A DNA stretch of 64,000 bases from Leptolinea sp964446955 (GCA_964446955.1 CAYUQJ010000001.1:1-64000), one strand, 5' to 3'; counted from the stretch's first letter, positions 42,368 to 52,120 are shown. Notes: generated by a model from the sequence alone, not told the origin. Numbers and translations: made by a program.

Positions 42368-42396
42368 TTGAGCATATTCGCGCGCGATGCTATAAT
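42368..42396 (+). promoter_or_regulatory. Promoter of the AAA ATPase-GH3 operon
   Basis: TTGAGC (42368-42373), a 17-nt spacer ending in TGC, and TATAAT (42391-42396) form an extended -10 promoter. The leader of about 67 nt contains CTTCCTC (42421-42427), complementary to GAGGAAG (42451-42457) in the ribosome-binding region. Confidence 0.7.
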
Positions 42397-42469
42397 CATT
42401 GAGGTAAAAAAATCTTTCGGCTTCCTCTTGTAGCGGCGGGTCAAACTAAGGAGGAAGGGAGAAAACGAT

Positions 42470-43819
42470 ATGGCAACAGTCGCACCGAATCCACCCAGCA
42501 CAGGACCACTCAATCGACAGGAACCCCCGGCTTCGTTCGTTCCACCACCCATATCGCGGATCGAAGATACCGGAATACCGGCATTGTGGCTTCAAGACCT
42601 GATTCTGAAGATTATGTATTTTCAGGGTTATATGTCGGGATTCAAGATTGCAGAAGAGATTGCGCTTCCTTTCACAGGCGTGGTAGATATCCTAATGGAA
42701 ACCCTGAAGCGCGATAAGCTGGTTGAGGTTCGCTCTTCGCAAGTCGGGTTGGGCGAAGGTGCCTATTTATTCGCCATAACCGGTTCGGGGATCAACCGCG
42801 CGCGTGAAGCGCTTGACCGTTGCCAATATGCCGGTCCGGCCCCTGTCCAGTTGCAGTATTATGTGGAGGCATGTCGCAAGCAATCGCGGCGTCGGATACA
42901 GGTAACACAAACCATGCTTCAGGAGGGATTTTCCAGCCTAGTGTTATCTGAGCGAATCATCAGCCAATTAGGCCCTGCGATCAATTCAAACACATCAATA
43001 TTCCTGTATGGTCCTCCGGGAAACGGAAAAACAAGCATTGCCAAACTGATCGGTGAAATGTTGTTCAACCAGTCGATTTATATTCCGTTTTCCATATATG
43101 TGGACGGCCAGGTTGTCAAGCTGTACGACGCTGTGAATCACCACCTGGCCAGCCGGGAAGAGGTCACACCGGCCGGAACCGGTACGCTTCGCGCCGGAAT
43201 GCGTCGAGACCCTCGTTGGGTATATGTTCAAAGACCGTTCATCATGACAGGCGGTGAGCTTACTCTTGAAGGACTTGACCTGGTCTTTGATGATACGATA
43301 AAGTTCTATGAAGCTCCATTCCAGGTGAAGGCCAACGGTGGAATTTTATTAATTGATGATTTTGGCCGCCAACAGGTGAAACCTCGAGATCTTTTGAACC
43401 GCTGGATCGTACCTCTTGAAAACCGCATTGATTATTTGAATCTTCACACGGGACGGAAACTAGAAGTTCCCTTTGATGTTTTGGTAATTTTCTCGACTAA
43501 TCTTCCACCACGCGAATTGGTGGATGAGGCTTTCCTGCGCCGTCTGCGTCACAAAATTGAGGTGCGCAACCCGAGTTATGAGGAATACCGTGAGATATTC
43601 AAACGGGTCGCTTCTATGAAAAATGTAAAATATTCCGATCCGGGTCTGGCTTACCTGTTGCAGGAATGGTATATCAAGCGGAAACGCATGCCGCGCGCGT
43701 CACATCCCCGCGATCTTTGTGATCAGATAATTGATTACGCGCGTTTTACCAATCAGGAACCCGCGTTGACCAAGGAACTCATTGATCCGGCTGCCGAATC
43801 CTATTTTGTTGAAGTTTAA
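42470..43819 (+). CDS. AAA ATPase with N-terminal winged-helix region
   Basis: A 449-residue protein. Residues 1-35 are Pro-rich. Residues 40-110 look like a winged helix (LILKIMYFQGYMSGFKIAEE). The AAA domain starts near residue 165, with Walker A GPPGNGKTS, Walker B ILLIDDFGR, sensor 1 VIFSTNLPP and an arginine-finger region LRRLRHKIEVRNP. It resembles the predicted ATPases linked with secretion or signalling in Chloroflexota, but no specific function is known to me. The GH3-like gene begins 10 nt later. Confidence 0.82.
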   Translation: MATVAPNPPSTGPLNRQEPPASFVPPPISRIEDTGIPALWLQDLILKIMYFQGYMSGFKIAEEIALPFTGVVDILMETLKRDKLVEVRSSQVGLGEGAYLFAITGSGINRAREALDRCQYAGPAPVQLQYYVEACRKQSRRRIQVTQTMLQEGFSSLVLSERIISQLGPAINSNTSIFLYGPPGNGKTSIAKLIGEMLFNQSIYIPFSIYVDGQVVKLYDAVNHHLASREEVTPAGTGTLRAGMRRDPRWVYVQRPFIMTGGELTLEGLDLVFDDTIKFYEAPFQVKANGGILLIDDFGRQQVKPRDLLNRWIVPLENRIDYLNLHTGRKLEVPFDVLVIFSTNLPPRELVDEAFLRRLRHKIEVRNPSYEEYREIFKRVASMKNVKYSDPGLAYLLQEWYIKRKRMPRASHPRDLCDQIIDYARFTNQEPALTKELIDPAAESYFVEV

Positions 43820-43829
43820 GGATTTTTGA

Positions 43830-46640
43830 TTGTCTGCGGTACTTTCCATGAGAAAAACCAGAGCAACTGGTCGAATACGGTTATCTATCCGCTGGATGAT
43901 CACGCTGGTGATCTGTCTATCGGTATTTTTGCCTTTAAACGCGGTCCAGGCTCAAACTCCGACGCCTTCTGCGAACCAGGTCGCCGCTAAAGAACTCCTG
44001 GCAAAAATGTCCCCGGAAGAAAAGGTTGGACAACTGTTTCTGGTTACATTTACCGGTACGGATACCTCTAGCACATCCCAAATCTATGATCTTGTTGTTA
44101 ATCGCCATGTTGGTGGTGTCATGCTTTCTGCGGCGAACGGGAATTTTCCTGTCTCTGAAAATCTGACTCGTGAAACTTTTTTATTGACCAACAGTTTACA
44201 GCAAATCCTGGTAGATAAAGCGACTGACAAACCAAACGCCAATTTGGTACCGTTGTTCATTGGTATCTCACAGGAAGGGGACCAATTCCCCAATGATCAA
44301 ATTCTTGCTGGTTTGACCGCAGTGCCAAACGCGATGGCCATAGGCGCGACATGGAAACCTGAGCTTTCAAAGAGTGTCGGTTCGGTTGTAGGAGATGAAT
44401 TACGACGGCTTGGATTTAATCTGTATTTTGGTCCGTCATTGGATGTGCTCGATTCAACACCTGGTGCTGGTAGCGAAGATCTGGGTGTGCGTTCCTACGG
44501 GGGTGATCCGTACTGGGTGGGAGAAATGAGCAAAGCTTTCATCACCGGTCTGCATGAGGGATCTGATGGACGGATGATTGTTATCTCAAAACACTTTCCC
44601 GGCAGTGGTGGCTCCGACCGTCCGGCAGAATCCGAAGTTGCCACAGTTAGAAAATCACTGGAACAATTAAAACAGATTGAACTCGCGCCATTTTTCGCTG
44701 CCACCAGTACACGTTTATCAAAAGAATCACGCACCGATGGTCTTGCCGTTTCGCATATCCGTTACCAGGGATTTCAGGGGAATATTCGGGCAACAACAAA
44801 GCCAGTCAGTTTTGATGGGACAGCCCTTTCGCAATTATTGTCATTGCCGGAATTTCAACCCTGGCGTGATTCCGGCGGTCTTTTGGTCAGTGATGATCTG
44901 GGCAGTCAGGCAATCCGAACTTTTTTTGATCCGAGCGGAACTCTTTTCGATGGGCGGCAGATCGCCCGAAATGCTTTACTGGCCGGTAATGACCTGTTGT
45001 ATGTGAATAACTTTGTATCAACCGGTGACGCGAATCCCTATGAAACCATCAGCAAAACACTGGATTTCTTTACACAGAAATACCGGGAAGATCCGGCCTT
45101 TGCTCAACGGGTAAATGTGTCCGTTGAAAGGATACTTTCGCTGAAATATGATGCCTTCTCACGATTTGACGCATCCACCATCATTCTTCCAGAAGCAAGT
45201 CTTTCACACCTGGGAGAATATGAACAAGTATCATTTGATGTAGCCCAGCAGGCGGTCACATTGATCAGCCCCGGCGCGTCTGAGCTGGCGGATATATTAC
45301 CGCGACCGCCGGAAATGAAGGAAAAGATCGTTTTTCTGACCGATGTCGTCACGGGAACTCAATGTGAAAAATGTCCAGAACTTGTGACCATGTCCGCGGA
45401 CAGTTTGCAGCGGGCTGTACTTCGTCTATATGGCCCGCAGGCGGGAGGGCAGGTTAGCGGCGGACGATTGAATTCGTACAGCTTCCATGATCTTGAATTG
45501 ATGCTTAATGGCTCTTCGGATACAGCCGCCATGCAGGCAACGATCCGCGAGGCAGATTGGATCGTATTCTCATTCCAGAAGATCTCGTCGGACCGTCCAA
45601 TTTCTCTGGCGATGAAGCGGTTCTTATCTGAACGGCAGGATCTGGTACGGAATAAAAAACTGGTGGCGTTCGCGTTCAACGCGCCCTATTATCTGGATTC
45701 AACGGATATATCTAAACTAACCGCGTATTACGCCCTTTATAGCAAGATACCCATGTTTGTCGATGTGGCTGCGCGTGTTCTTTTCCAGGAAATTCCAGCA
45801 TCCGGTGTGTTGCCCGTCAGTGTACCCGGTACCGGCTATGATCTGATAAAGGCTACGTCTCCCGATCCGGCTCAGATTATCCAACTTTCACTTGATCTTC
45901 CGGATATGGATAAAGCCTCGATTGGACAGGCTGAGGAATTGGTTCAACCGACAAAAGTTCCACTTTTCAAAGTTGGCGATAACCTGCCAATTAAAACCGG
46001 CATTATTCAAGATCATAACCATAATCCTGTTCCAGATGGTACTGTTGTCCGGTTTACTTTCACTCTTGGGGATGAAAAAAGTATCATCCAACAGGAAGAG
46101 ACGACCACGGTCGGGGGTGTTGCCAGAACTACATTCAGGATTCAAAACCCTGGTTTGCTGGAAATCAATGTAGTCAGTGAACCGGCGCTTACCTCCCAGA
46201 TATTGCGATTGGATGTTACCGGAACGGAAGGTGCGCAGGTTACAGCTATCGCGCCAACACCGGTTCCAACCCAGACAGAAGAACCAGCTCCGACTTTCGC
46301 ACCCACACCAACAATTCAGGCAACCACTACTCCCGGTGATAACCGCGCCCGTTCATTAACCGGTTGGCTGGCGGGGATGATGGTTCTGATCGGGTTGATA
46401 GTGATGTTCTATCAAATAACATCTCACAAAATCTCCGTTCGATGGGGAGTGCGGTTTGCTCTTCTAACCGCCCTTGCAGGCAGCTTTGGGCTTGTTATAT
46501 ATGGACTGACACCTATTGGACAGCCGTTCCCGGAAATTTGGAACGCGTTGGTTTTTACGGGCGGCGGGGGAATAACAGGCAGCCTGATGGCATGGCTCTG
46601 GTATGCGATTCCGCGATTGACAGCAACAAAGAGTGAGTAG
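43830..46640 (+). CDS. Secreted GH3-like protein with C-terminal membrane helices
   Basis: A 936-residue protein with a signal peptide (residues 22-42, ending near VQAQ). A family-3 glycoside hydrolase N-domain follows (55-430, with MSPEEKVGQLFLVTF, ISKHFPGSGGSD and GGLLVSDDLGSQA), then a GH3 C-like domain (450-690). A bacterial Ig-like domain comes next (about 705-800), then a Pro/Thr linker and three membrane helices (850-930). The nucleophile Asp region (SDDLG) is kept. The NagZ acid-base His-Asp motif after KHFPG (normally HGDT..DSH) reads SGGSDRPAESE, so beta-N-acetylglucosaminidase activity is doubtful. TTG at 43830 follows AAGGA; ATG at 43848 is an alternative. Confidence 0.75.
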   Translation: MSAVLSMRKTRATGRIRLSIRWMITLVICLSVFLPLNAVQAQTPTPSANQVAAKELLAKMSPEEKVGQLFLVTFTGTDTSSTSQIYDLVVNRHVGGVMLSAANGNFPVSENLTRETFLLTNSLQQILVDKATDKPNANLVPLFIGISQEGDQFPNDQILAGLTAVPNAMAIGATWKPELSKSVGSVVGDELRRLGFNLYFGPSLDVLDSTPGAGSEDLGVRSYGGDPYWVGEMSKAFITGLHEGSDGRMIVISKHFPGSGGSDRPAESEVATVRKSLEQLKQIELAPFFAATSTRLSKESRTDGLAVSHIRYQGFQGNIRATTKPVSFDGTALSQLLSLPEFQPWRDSGGLLVSDDLGSQAIRTFFDPSGTLFDGRQIARNALLAGNDLLYVNNFVSTGDANPYETISKTLDFFTQKYREDPAFAQRVNVSVERILSLKYDAFSRFDASTIILPEASLSHLGEYEQVSFDVAQQAVTLISPGASELADILPRPPEMKEKIVFLTDVVTGTQCEKCPELVTMSADSLQRAVLRLYGPQAGGQVSGGRLNSYSFHDLELMLNGSSDTAAMQATIREADWIVFSFQKISSDRPISLAMKRFLSERQDLVRNKKLVAFAFNAPYYLDSTDISKLTAYYALYSKIPMFVDVAARVLFQEIPASGVLPVSVPGTGYDLIKATSPDPAQIIQLSLDLPDMDKASIGQAEELVQPTKVPLFKVGDNLPIKTGIIQDHNHNPVPDGTVVRFTFTLGDEKSIIQQEETTTVGGVARTTFRIQNPGLLEINVVSEPALTSQILRLDVTGTEGAQVTAIAPTPVPTQTEEPAPTFAPTPTIQATTTPGDNRARSLTGWLAGMMVLIGLIVMFYQITSHKISVRWGVRFALLTALAGSFGLVIYGLTPIGQPFPEIWNALVFTGGGGITGSLMAWLWYAIPRLTATKSE

Positions 46641-46641
46641 G

Positions 46642-47628
46642 TTAGCGAAGCATTGCCGCCAGAAGGCTGAAAACTGTAAATCCGAGGGAAAGCCAGAGTA
46701 AAGTTCTTTCCGGGTTGGTTGAAAGATATTCCATCGGTCGTCTTTTTCGTGGAATTGGACTTGTAATTGATACTACCCGGTCTCCAAGCATACTCTCCTG
46801 GAAATCTCTTATGGTGGGGGGGCGGTCATCTGGATGAAGACTCATAGCCCATAGAATTGCCTTTTCTGTGCGCGGACTGACTTCGGGATTCAATTGCTGC
46901 ATGGGTAAAAGGCTTTCCGGGTGAAGAAAACGTTCCCTGGCATCGGCTGGAGGTGTGTTTGTCAGCAGGTGATAGAGAGTGGAACCAAATGAAAAAATAT
47001 CCGAACGGATGTCTGTATGTCCGCTGTCCCCGCCGTATTGTTCAAGAGGCGTGTAAAGGGCCGTACCCTGTCCCTGCAAAATGGTGATGGTAATCTCACC
47101 GGGCGCGAGAACCTTGACCAGCCCAAAATCTACCAATTTGATAAGCCCGGATGGTGTTTGTTTCAAGTTACTGGGTTTTATATCCCGATGAAGAATGGGA
47201 GGAGTCTGGCTGTGCAGATAGGAGAGAGCGTCGGACAGTTGGTTTGCCCAGCTAAGAACCAGGTTTTCATCCAGGAATTCCCCGTTCTGACGGGCTTCCA
47301 TCATTAGAATTCGAAGGTCCTTGCCAGGGATATAATCCATAACCAGGTAATCAAGACTACCGATGGAAAAGAAATCAGAGACTTTGGGGAGATTGGGATG
47401 ATCAAGACGGGCAAGGACTGTGGCTTCCCGCAGAAATTGCTCGCGCGCTTCTTTCACCAATTCAGCAGGCAGACTTCGGTCGTGCTCGACTTCTTTGAGG
47501 GCGGTTTCCCGGCCTTCCAAACGTGTATCATCTGCCAGGTAGATGCACCCCATGCCACCCTGACCGATGATCCGGCGGATGCGATAACGCCCGCGTAATA
47601 CTTCCCCTGTTTTCAAAGGGATCGGCAT
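46642..47628 (-). CDS. Hanks-type Ser/Thr protein kinase with C-terminal membrane anchor
   Basis: A 328-residue kinase. It has the Gly-rich loop IGQGGMGCIY, a catalytic Lys in ALKEVE, HRDIKPSN and DFGLVK, and an activation segment GTALYTPLEQYGG. A basic juxtamembrane stretch (IPRKRRP) and one C-terminal transmembrane helix (residues 307-326) anchor it, with no outer sensor domain. It is divergent from an FHA-domain regulator, the usual reader of phospho-Thr, which suggests a kinase-reader pair. All catalytic residues are present. Confidence 0.93.
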   Translation of the reverse strand: MPIPLKTGEVLRGRYRIRRIIGQGGMGCIYLADDTRLEGRETALKEVEHDRSLPAELVKEAREQFLREATVLARLDHPNLPKVSDFFSIGSLDYLVMDYIPGKDLRILMMEARQNGEFLDENLVLSWANQLSDALSYLHSQTPPILHRDIKPSNLKQTPSGLIKLVDFGLVKVLAPGEITITILQGQGTALYTPLEQYGGDSGHTDIRSDIFSFGSTLYHLLTNTPPADARERFLHPESLLPMQQLNPEVSPRTEKAILWAMSLHPDDRPPTIRDFQESMLGDRVVSITSPIPRKRRPMEYLSTNPERTLLWLSLGFTVFSLLAAMLR

Positions 47629-47764
47629 TCGATATTCTCTCTTCTCTCCCCGAACCAGATGAAACCATCGGCGTTGAACGTTTCACCGGTTAAGAGAATG
47701 TGTAACTGGACAAATTCTGCTATATTATACCTCGATGATGAAAATCATTTTTCAGGACTGAATT

Positions 47765-48445
47765 ATGACAAAGCCACTTGAAAAACCGAATACGCCAGAA
47801 TCCCCTGTATTTATTGCACAAAGCGGTGTACTAAGCGGACAACGCTGGTCTATTGACCGGGAACTGACCATTGGACGAGACCCTGTGTGCTCACTGGTCA
47901 TACCTGACCGTCAGGTTTCACGGATCCACGCCCGACTGAGTATTGCTCCTGATGGAATTCTTCTTGAAGATCTGGGAAGCAAGAACGGAACATTTACGAA
48001 CGGCGAACAGATCATCGACCCTGTGATCTTGAATGATGGTGATGAGATTCAGGTGGCCATGGTACAAACATTCGTCTATTTAAGCTCAGATGCCACCATG
48101 CCTCTCGAATCAAACATGAAACCAACGCGGGGGCAGGGACGGAGACTGCGTATAGATATGAGGTCTCGCCGAGTTTGGGTTCGTGGAACGGAAGTTGTAC
48201 CGCCACTTTCAGTACCGCAATTTAAGGTATTGCAGATCTTGAACGAAAATCCCGGTGAGGTTATCTCACGGCAGGACATGATCTCCCAGGTGTGGGGTGA
48301 TGAGGTTTCGCAGGGAGTATCCGATCAGGCATTGGACGCTCTGATTCGTCGTTTGCGCGATCGAATTGGGGCTATTGACCCGAATCATGATTATCTGGTT
48401 ACTGTCAGGGGGTTTGGTTTCCGGATCAATAATCCGGAAGAGTAA
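47765..48445 (+). CDS. FHA domain fused to an OmpR-type winged-helix regulator
   Basis: A 226-residue protein. Residues 30-105 form an FHA domain (LTIGRDPVCSLVIPDRQVSR, then IHARL and DLGSKNGTFTNGE), keeping the Arg, Ser, His and Asn positions for phospho-Thr binding. Residues 125-225 are an OmpR/PhoB DNA-binding domain (VPQFKVLQILNENPGEVISR, then VRGFGFRI). No receiver domain is present. Divergence from a Ser/Thr kinase suggests that phosphorylation controls DNA binding, as in EmbR-PknH of Mycobacterium, although EmbR has the reverse domain order. The target genes are unknown. Confidence 0.88.
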   Translation: MTKPLEKPNTPESPVFIAQSGVLSGQRWSIDRELTIGRDPVCSLVIPDRQVSRIHARLSIAPDGILLEDLGSKNGTFTNGEQIIDPVILNDGDEIQVAMVQTFVYLSSDATMPLESNMKPTRGQGRRLRIDMRSRRVWVRGTEVVPPLSVPQFKVLQILNENPGEVISRQDMISQVWGDEVSQGVSDQALDALIRRLRDRIGAIDPNHDYLVTVRGFGFRINNPEE

Positions 48446-48548
48446 ATGCTGGCTGTATAAAGGTAATTTGGTTTTAGCGTTCTACACCAGGCTATTGTTA
48501 CATGACAAGATATAGTAAACTTTTACTCAGGCAAAAGAAATGATCATT

Positions 48549-48582
48549 GAAAGCATCGCCATGTTGGGATGCTTTCTGGTTT
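48549..48582 (+). terminator. Possible terminator before htrA
   Basis: A perfect 9 bp stem (48549-48557 with 48568-48576) with a 10-nt loop is followed by CTGGTTTTTG. It lies about 100 nt after the FHA regulator and 25 nt before htrA. It could end the former or form part of the latter's leader. Confidence 0.4.
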
Positions 48583-48600
48583 TTGAAGGCAATTAGAAAA

Positions 48601-49755
48601 ATGAAGAATAAACTGATAATCATCATTTTTGTTCTCGTTCTGGTGGGTTTGTCTGTTGTTGGAGGAGCATTTGGCGGCGCGGGTGTGATGTACTTTGCGC
48701 TCACAAATGGGCTTCTCGGCCCGGTTGATGGTATGGCTTTGGCTGCCGAATCGGAGTCAGCAACAGATGGTGAACAACCAAGCCGACTTGTTGTCAGTAC
48801 CACTGAAATGGAGACAGCCATCACCAATACTGTAGCGGGAGTTGGACCAGCTGTTGTAACGGTGGTTGGGAGAGTTTTGACCCAGAGGGATTTCTTTGGT
48901 TATTCGTCAGAATCGCAGGTATCCGGAAGTGGGGTTATCATCTCAGAACAGGGTTATATTCTGACAAACAATCATGTTGTTGAAGATGCCACACAATTGA
49001 TGGTTGTTTTGGCCAATGGCGAAGAGCAGGAAGCTGTGTTAGTCGGATCAGACCGGTTTGCCGATATCGCGATATTAAAAACTGAAGGATCCATCCCGGC
49101 AATTGCCAGTCTGGGTAATTCTGATACCCTGAGTGCCGGTGAAACAGTGATTGCAATAGGTTCTCCGCTGGGCGACTTGAAAAACACCGTAACGGTGGGT
49201 GTTATTTCTGCTACAGGGCGTAATCTGGATTCTGGACGGGGATATCAACTGAATGATATGATCCAGACGGACGCGGCTATCAATCAGGGAAATTCCGGCG
49301 GACCACTGGTTAATCTGGCCGGGGAGGTGATAGGAATTAACACTCTGGTCGTACGGGGCAGTGGATCCAGTTCAACCAGCGCGGAAGGACTGGGTTTTGC
49401 TGTACCCGCCAACACCGCCAGGGCTATCGCTGATCAAATAATCCAGACAGGGTATTTCGCCAGACCGTATCTGGGAATTCGTTATCAATCAATTACCCCG
49501 GACATCGCGTCGATTTACGGCTTGCCTGTTGATTGGGGCGTTTATGTTGCCCAATTGGATAGAGAAAGCCCGGCGGCGCAGGCAGGTTTGCAGCGCGGGG
49601 ATATCATAACCAGGATTGGTGATCAGACACTCGATGATAATCACCCGTATATAAACGCGTTATTTGCCTATTCGCCGGGGCAGACAATTCAACTTGAGAT
49701 TGTTAGGTCGGGAGAAGTACTAACTCTACCGGTTACACTTGGCGAAAGTAAATAA
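48601..49755 (+). CDS. HtrA/DegP-type serine protease with one PDZ domain
   Basis: A 384-residue envelope quality-control protease. An N-terminal membrane anchor (residues 4-32) is followed by the trypsin-like domain (75-275). The catalytic triad is His in TNNHVVEDA, Asp in RFADIAILK and Ser in NQGNSGGPLVN. One PDZ domain (285-380) contains QRGDIITRIGDQ. The ATG at 48601 is chosen because the signal anchor follows at once; the 18 residues upstream in frame are not family-like. No clear Shine-Dalgarno is seen. A strong terminator follows. Confidence 0.93.
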   Translation: MKNKLIIIIFVLVLVGLSVVGGAFGGAGVMYFALTNGLLGPVDGMALAAESESATDGEQPSRLVVSTTEMETAITNTVAGVGPAVVTVVGRVLTQRDFFGYSSESQVSGSGVIISEQGYILTNNHVVEDATQLMVVLANGEEQEAVLVGSDRFADIAILKTEGSIPAIASLGNSDTLSAGETVIAIGSPLGDLKNTVTVGVISATGRNLDSGRGYQLNDMIQTDAAINQGNSGGPLVNLAGEVIGINTLVVRGSGSSSTSAEGLGFAVPANTARAIADQIIQTGYFARPYLGIRYQSITPDIASIYGLPVDWGVYVAQLDRESPAAQAGLQRGDIITRIGDQTLDDNHPYINALFAYSPGQTIQLEIVRSGEVLTLPVTLGESK

Positions 49756-49759
49756 TCAA

Positions 49760-49793
49760 AAAACCCCCGATCGGGTAAGAGATCGGGGGTTTT
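49760..49793 (+). terminator. Bidirectional terminator between htrA and the chemotaxis receptor
   Basis: A 13 bp perfect stem (49760-49772 with 49781-49793) has an 8-nt loop, with As before and Ts at the end. It lies between two convergent genes. Confidence 0.92.
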
Positions 49794-49810
49794 GTATGCA
49801 AAAATTTTCT

Positions 49811-52120
49811 CTATTCCGTTTTGAACTGATTAACCATGGATCTCAATTGCTGGGACAGCTCTGAAAGGCGGTGTGCGGCTGCTGAGACCTCTTCTACACG
49901 GGCGGCCATTTCCTCTGTGGACGCGGATACTTCCTCCGCGGCAGCAGAATTCTCTTCGGAAATGGATGCTATATTTTCAACAGCCTGCGTTACTTCAGTG
50001 GTTGAAGCAGACATCTCTTCCGTTGCCGCTGTATTACGTTCGATGACCGTTGATACTGAATCAACATTTGAAACCAGATCATTGGCATGCTCTGTCATTG
50101 TACTGACTGCTTCCGCTGCCTGTTCCGCTTGAATATTTACCGCTTCGGAGGCGTTCAGTATCTCTTCAAGGGCAATACCAGCCTGATTGGCCAGTTCAAC
50201 CCCCTTATCCACTTCGCGGGTTCCTTCAGACATGGCGGTATGAGCTTCTGACATGCTCTTTTGAATACCCTTTATCAGTTCACCAATTTCATGTGTTGAC
50301 ATGGAAACACGTTCTGCCAGTTTCCTAACCTCATCGGCAACAACGGCGAAACCTTTTCCTGTTTCACCTGCCCGCGCGGCTTCGATGGCCGCGTTCAATG
50401 CGAGCATATTGGTCTGTGAGGCAATATCTTCGATCGTTGTCAGGATGGATCCGATTTGGTCAGAACGTTCACCCATTTCCTGTACTTTTTGAGATGAGAC
50501 ATCGACTGACTCTTTAATGAGTCGCATTTCCTCCAACGTGCTTAATACGGTCTTTGATCCGTTATCCGCTGCCTGTTTTGCTGTGGCTGATCCCTGAACG
50601 ACAGCATGAGCATTGCCCGCTACTTGCTTGATTACATCTGATAGTTTCTCCATTGCATCAGAAGCTTTTTCAAGAGCTATGGATTGGTCTTGAGCACCTG
50701 CGGAAACATCACTCACGGCACGTGAGAAATCCTCAATATTGGAAGCTGTTCGTGTAATCGACTCAGTCTGTTGGGTTGTTCCTTTTGCCACCTGTTGAAT
50801 GGTTGTGGCTATCTGGGTCGTTACACCATCAACTTCCAACGCGGTTTGGGCCAATTCGATGGATGCCGTGTCCAACTCAACCGTATGGGAAATTAATCCC
50901 TGGATCATTGTCCTTAGCCGTTTTATCATCTGACTGAATGAATTTCCCAGCATATCCCTTTCTGAATGTGGGGTGATATCAACTGTAAGATCCCCGTCTG
51001 CCAAATGGGATGATGTTTGTGCAATTTCCGAAAAGTAGTCGACGATATTTTGGAATGAAACTGCCAGAAGATTGATCTCGTCCTTTCGACGAATTGTTAT
51101 TGTTTCTTCCGGTATCTCTCCATGAGCAATTCTTTGTGATAAGGAGGCAATCATTAAAATCGGTTTTGTGATGTAGTTGCTAATCATGATGGAGAGGAAT
51201 GTAACAATGCCCGCTGCCAGAATAATGATCAGAATGAATATGGTGCGCAAACGTTGTACGTCTGTCAATAAAACTTCTGAGTTTTGTTCCATCACAAGGC
51301 CCCAATTTGTCCCTTCAATCGGTAGATATGCGCCGATTACGGATTGCCCTGTGATGTCTTTGTATTCATCTACGCCTGATTTTCCTTCGAGGATGGAATT
51401 CACAGCCAGGGTTTCCGGTTTCAATTCCAATTCGGAACGTGTTTCCAGTCGCCCCTGGGTGAGTAATTCTTCTGTGTGATTCGACGGGGTGATCAGAAAA
51501 CCGTCCTTATTGATCATGAATCCGTCGCCTTTTCCAAGGTCCTCTGCTTTTAAGAATTCTTTGAACACAGTAGTTGGGATGGAACCTGTCAGTACACCAA
51601 CAACTTTCCCCTCATTCAAAACAGGAGTCCCAACCACAAACACTATGTTTCCCGATGCCTTAGAGACAACCGGGTCAGATATGGTTGTTTCACCTTTAAG
51701 GGCTTCAATATGGTAAGACCTCTCTGCGACGTTGATGGACGTTTTATCTGTCCGGTAAATGGTTCCTCCATCCAGTCCGTATAAGTTGAGGTTTTCGTAT
51801 TCACCCCACTGCTTGGAATACTGGTCCAGCGCTTCAACAATGGCATCCATTTCCATGGAACGTACCCTTGTTGTACCGGCAAGAACCATCATATTGTCTT
51901 TCCGCTCTTCAAGGAAAGTCTTTAACATGGTTTCCTGTAGTATTGTCTGGACTCGCAGGTCGTCTTTTATCCGATTTACCAGAGTATTTTGACTCTGGGT
52001 TATACTGACCAGACCAATACCAATCAACGGGATGACAGCCAGCAAGATGAAATAAAAAAAGATCTGGGTTCGCAATGAATCCGAAAACCGGATACCTGAA
52101 CCACCCTGTTCTTTGTTCAT
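49811..52120 (-). CDS. Methyl-accepting chemotaxis protein
   Basis: A 769-residue transmembrane receptor. Helix 1 is residues 15-38, followed by a large outer double-Cache-like domain (45-290, with NLYGLDGGTIYRTD and GTPVLNEGKVVGVLTGS). Helix 2 is about 293-316, then HAMP (318-370) and a long cytosolic coiled coil. The coiled coil carries the MCP hairpin tip motif (AARAGETGKGFAVVADEVRK). Ala/Glu/Gln-rich helices flank it. No che or fla genes are in the window, so the partner system must be elsewhere. The ligand is unknown. Confidence 0.94.
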   Translation of the reverse strand: MNKEQGGSGIRFSDSLRTQIFFYFILLAVIPLIGIGLVSITQSQNTLVNRIKDDLRVQTILQETMLKTFLEERKDNMMVLAGTTRVRSMEMDAIVEALDQYSKQWGEYENLNLYGLDGGTIYRTDKTSINVAERSYHIEALKGETTISDPVVSKASGNIVFVVGTPVLNEGKVVGVLTGSIPTTVFKEFLKAEDLGKGDGFMINKDGFLITPSNHTEELLTQGRLETRSELELKPETLAVNSILEGKSGVDEYKDITGQSVIGAYLPIEGTNWGLVMEQNSEVLLTDVQRLRTIFILIIILAAGIVTFLSIMISNYITKPILMIASLSQRIAHGEIPEETITIRRKDEINLLAVSFQNIVDYFSEIAQTSSHLADGDLTVDITPHSERDMLGNSFSQMIKRLRTMIQGLISHTVELDTASIELAQTALEVDGVTTQIATTIQQVAKGTTQQTESITRTASNIEDFSRAVSDVSAGAQDQSIALEKASDAMEKLSDVIKQVAGNAHAVVQGSATAKQAADNGSKTVLSTLEEMRLIKESVDVSSQKVQEMGERSDQIGSILTTIEDIASQTNMLALNAAIEAARAGETGKGFAVVADEVRKLAERVSMSTHEIGELIKGIQKSMSEAHTAMSEGTREVDKGVELANQAGIALEEILNASEAVNIQAEQAAEAVSTMTEHANDLVSNVDSVSTVIERNTAATEEMSASTTEVTQAVENIASISEENSAAAEEVSASTEEMAARVEEVSAAAHRLSELSQQLRSMVNQFKTE

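Noticed and set aside
42301..42552. An 84-residue N-terminal extension of the GT2 protein
   Set aside because: It has no family similarity, crosses a near-consensus promoter, and overlaps the start of the divergent AAA ATPase gene.
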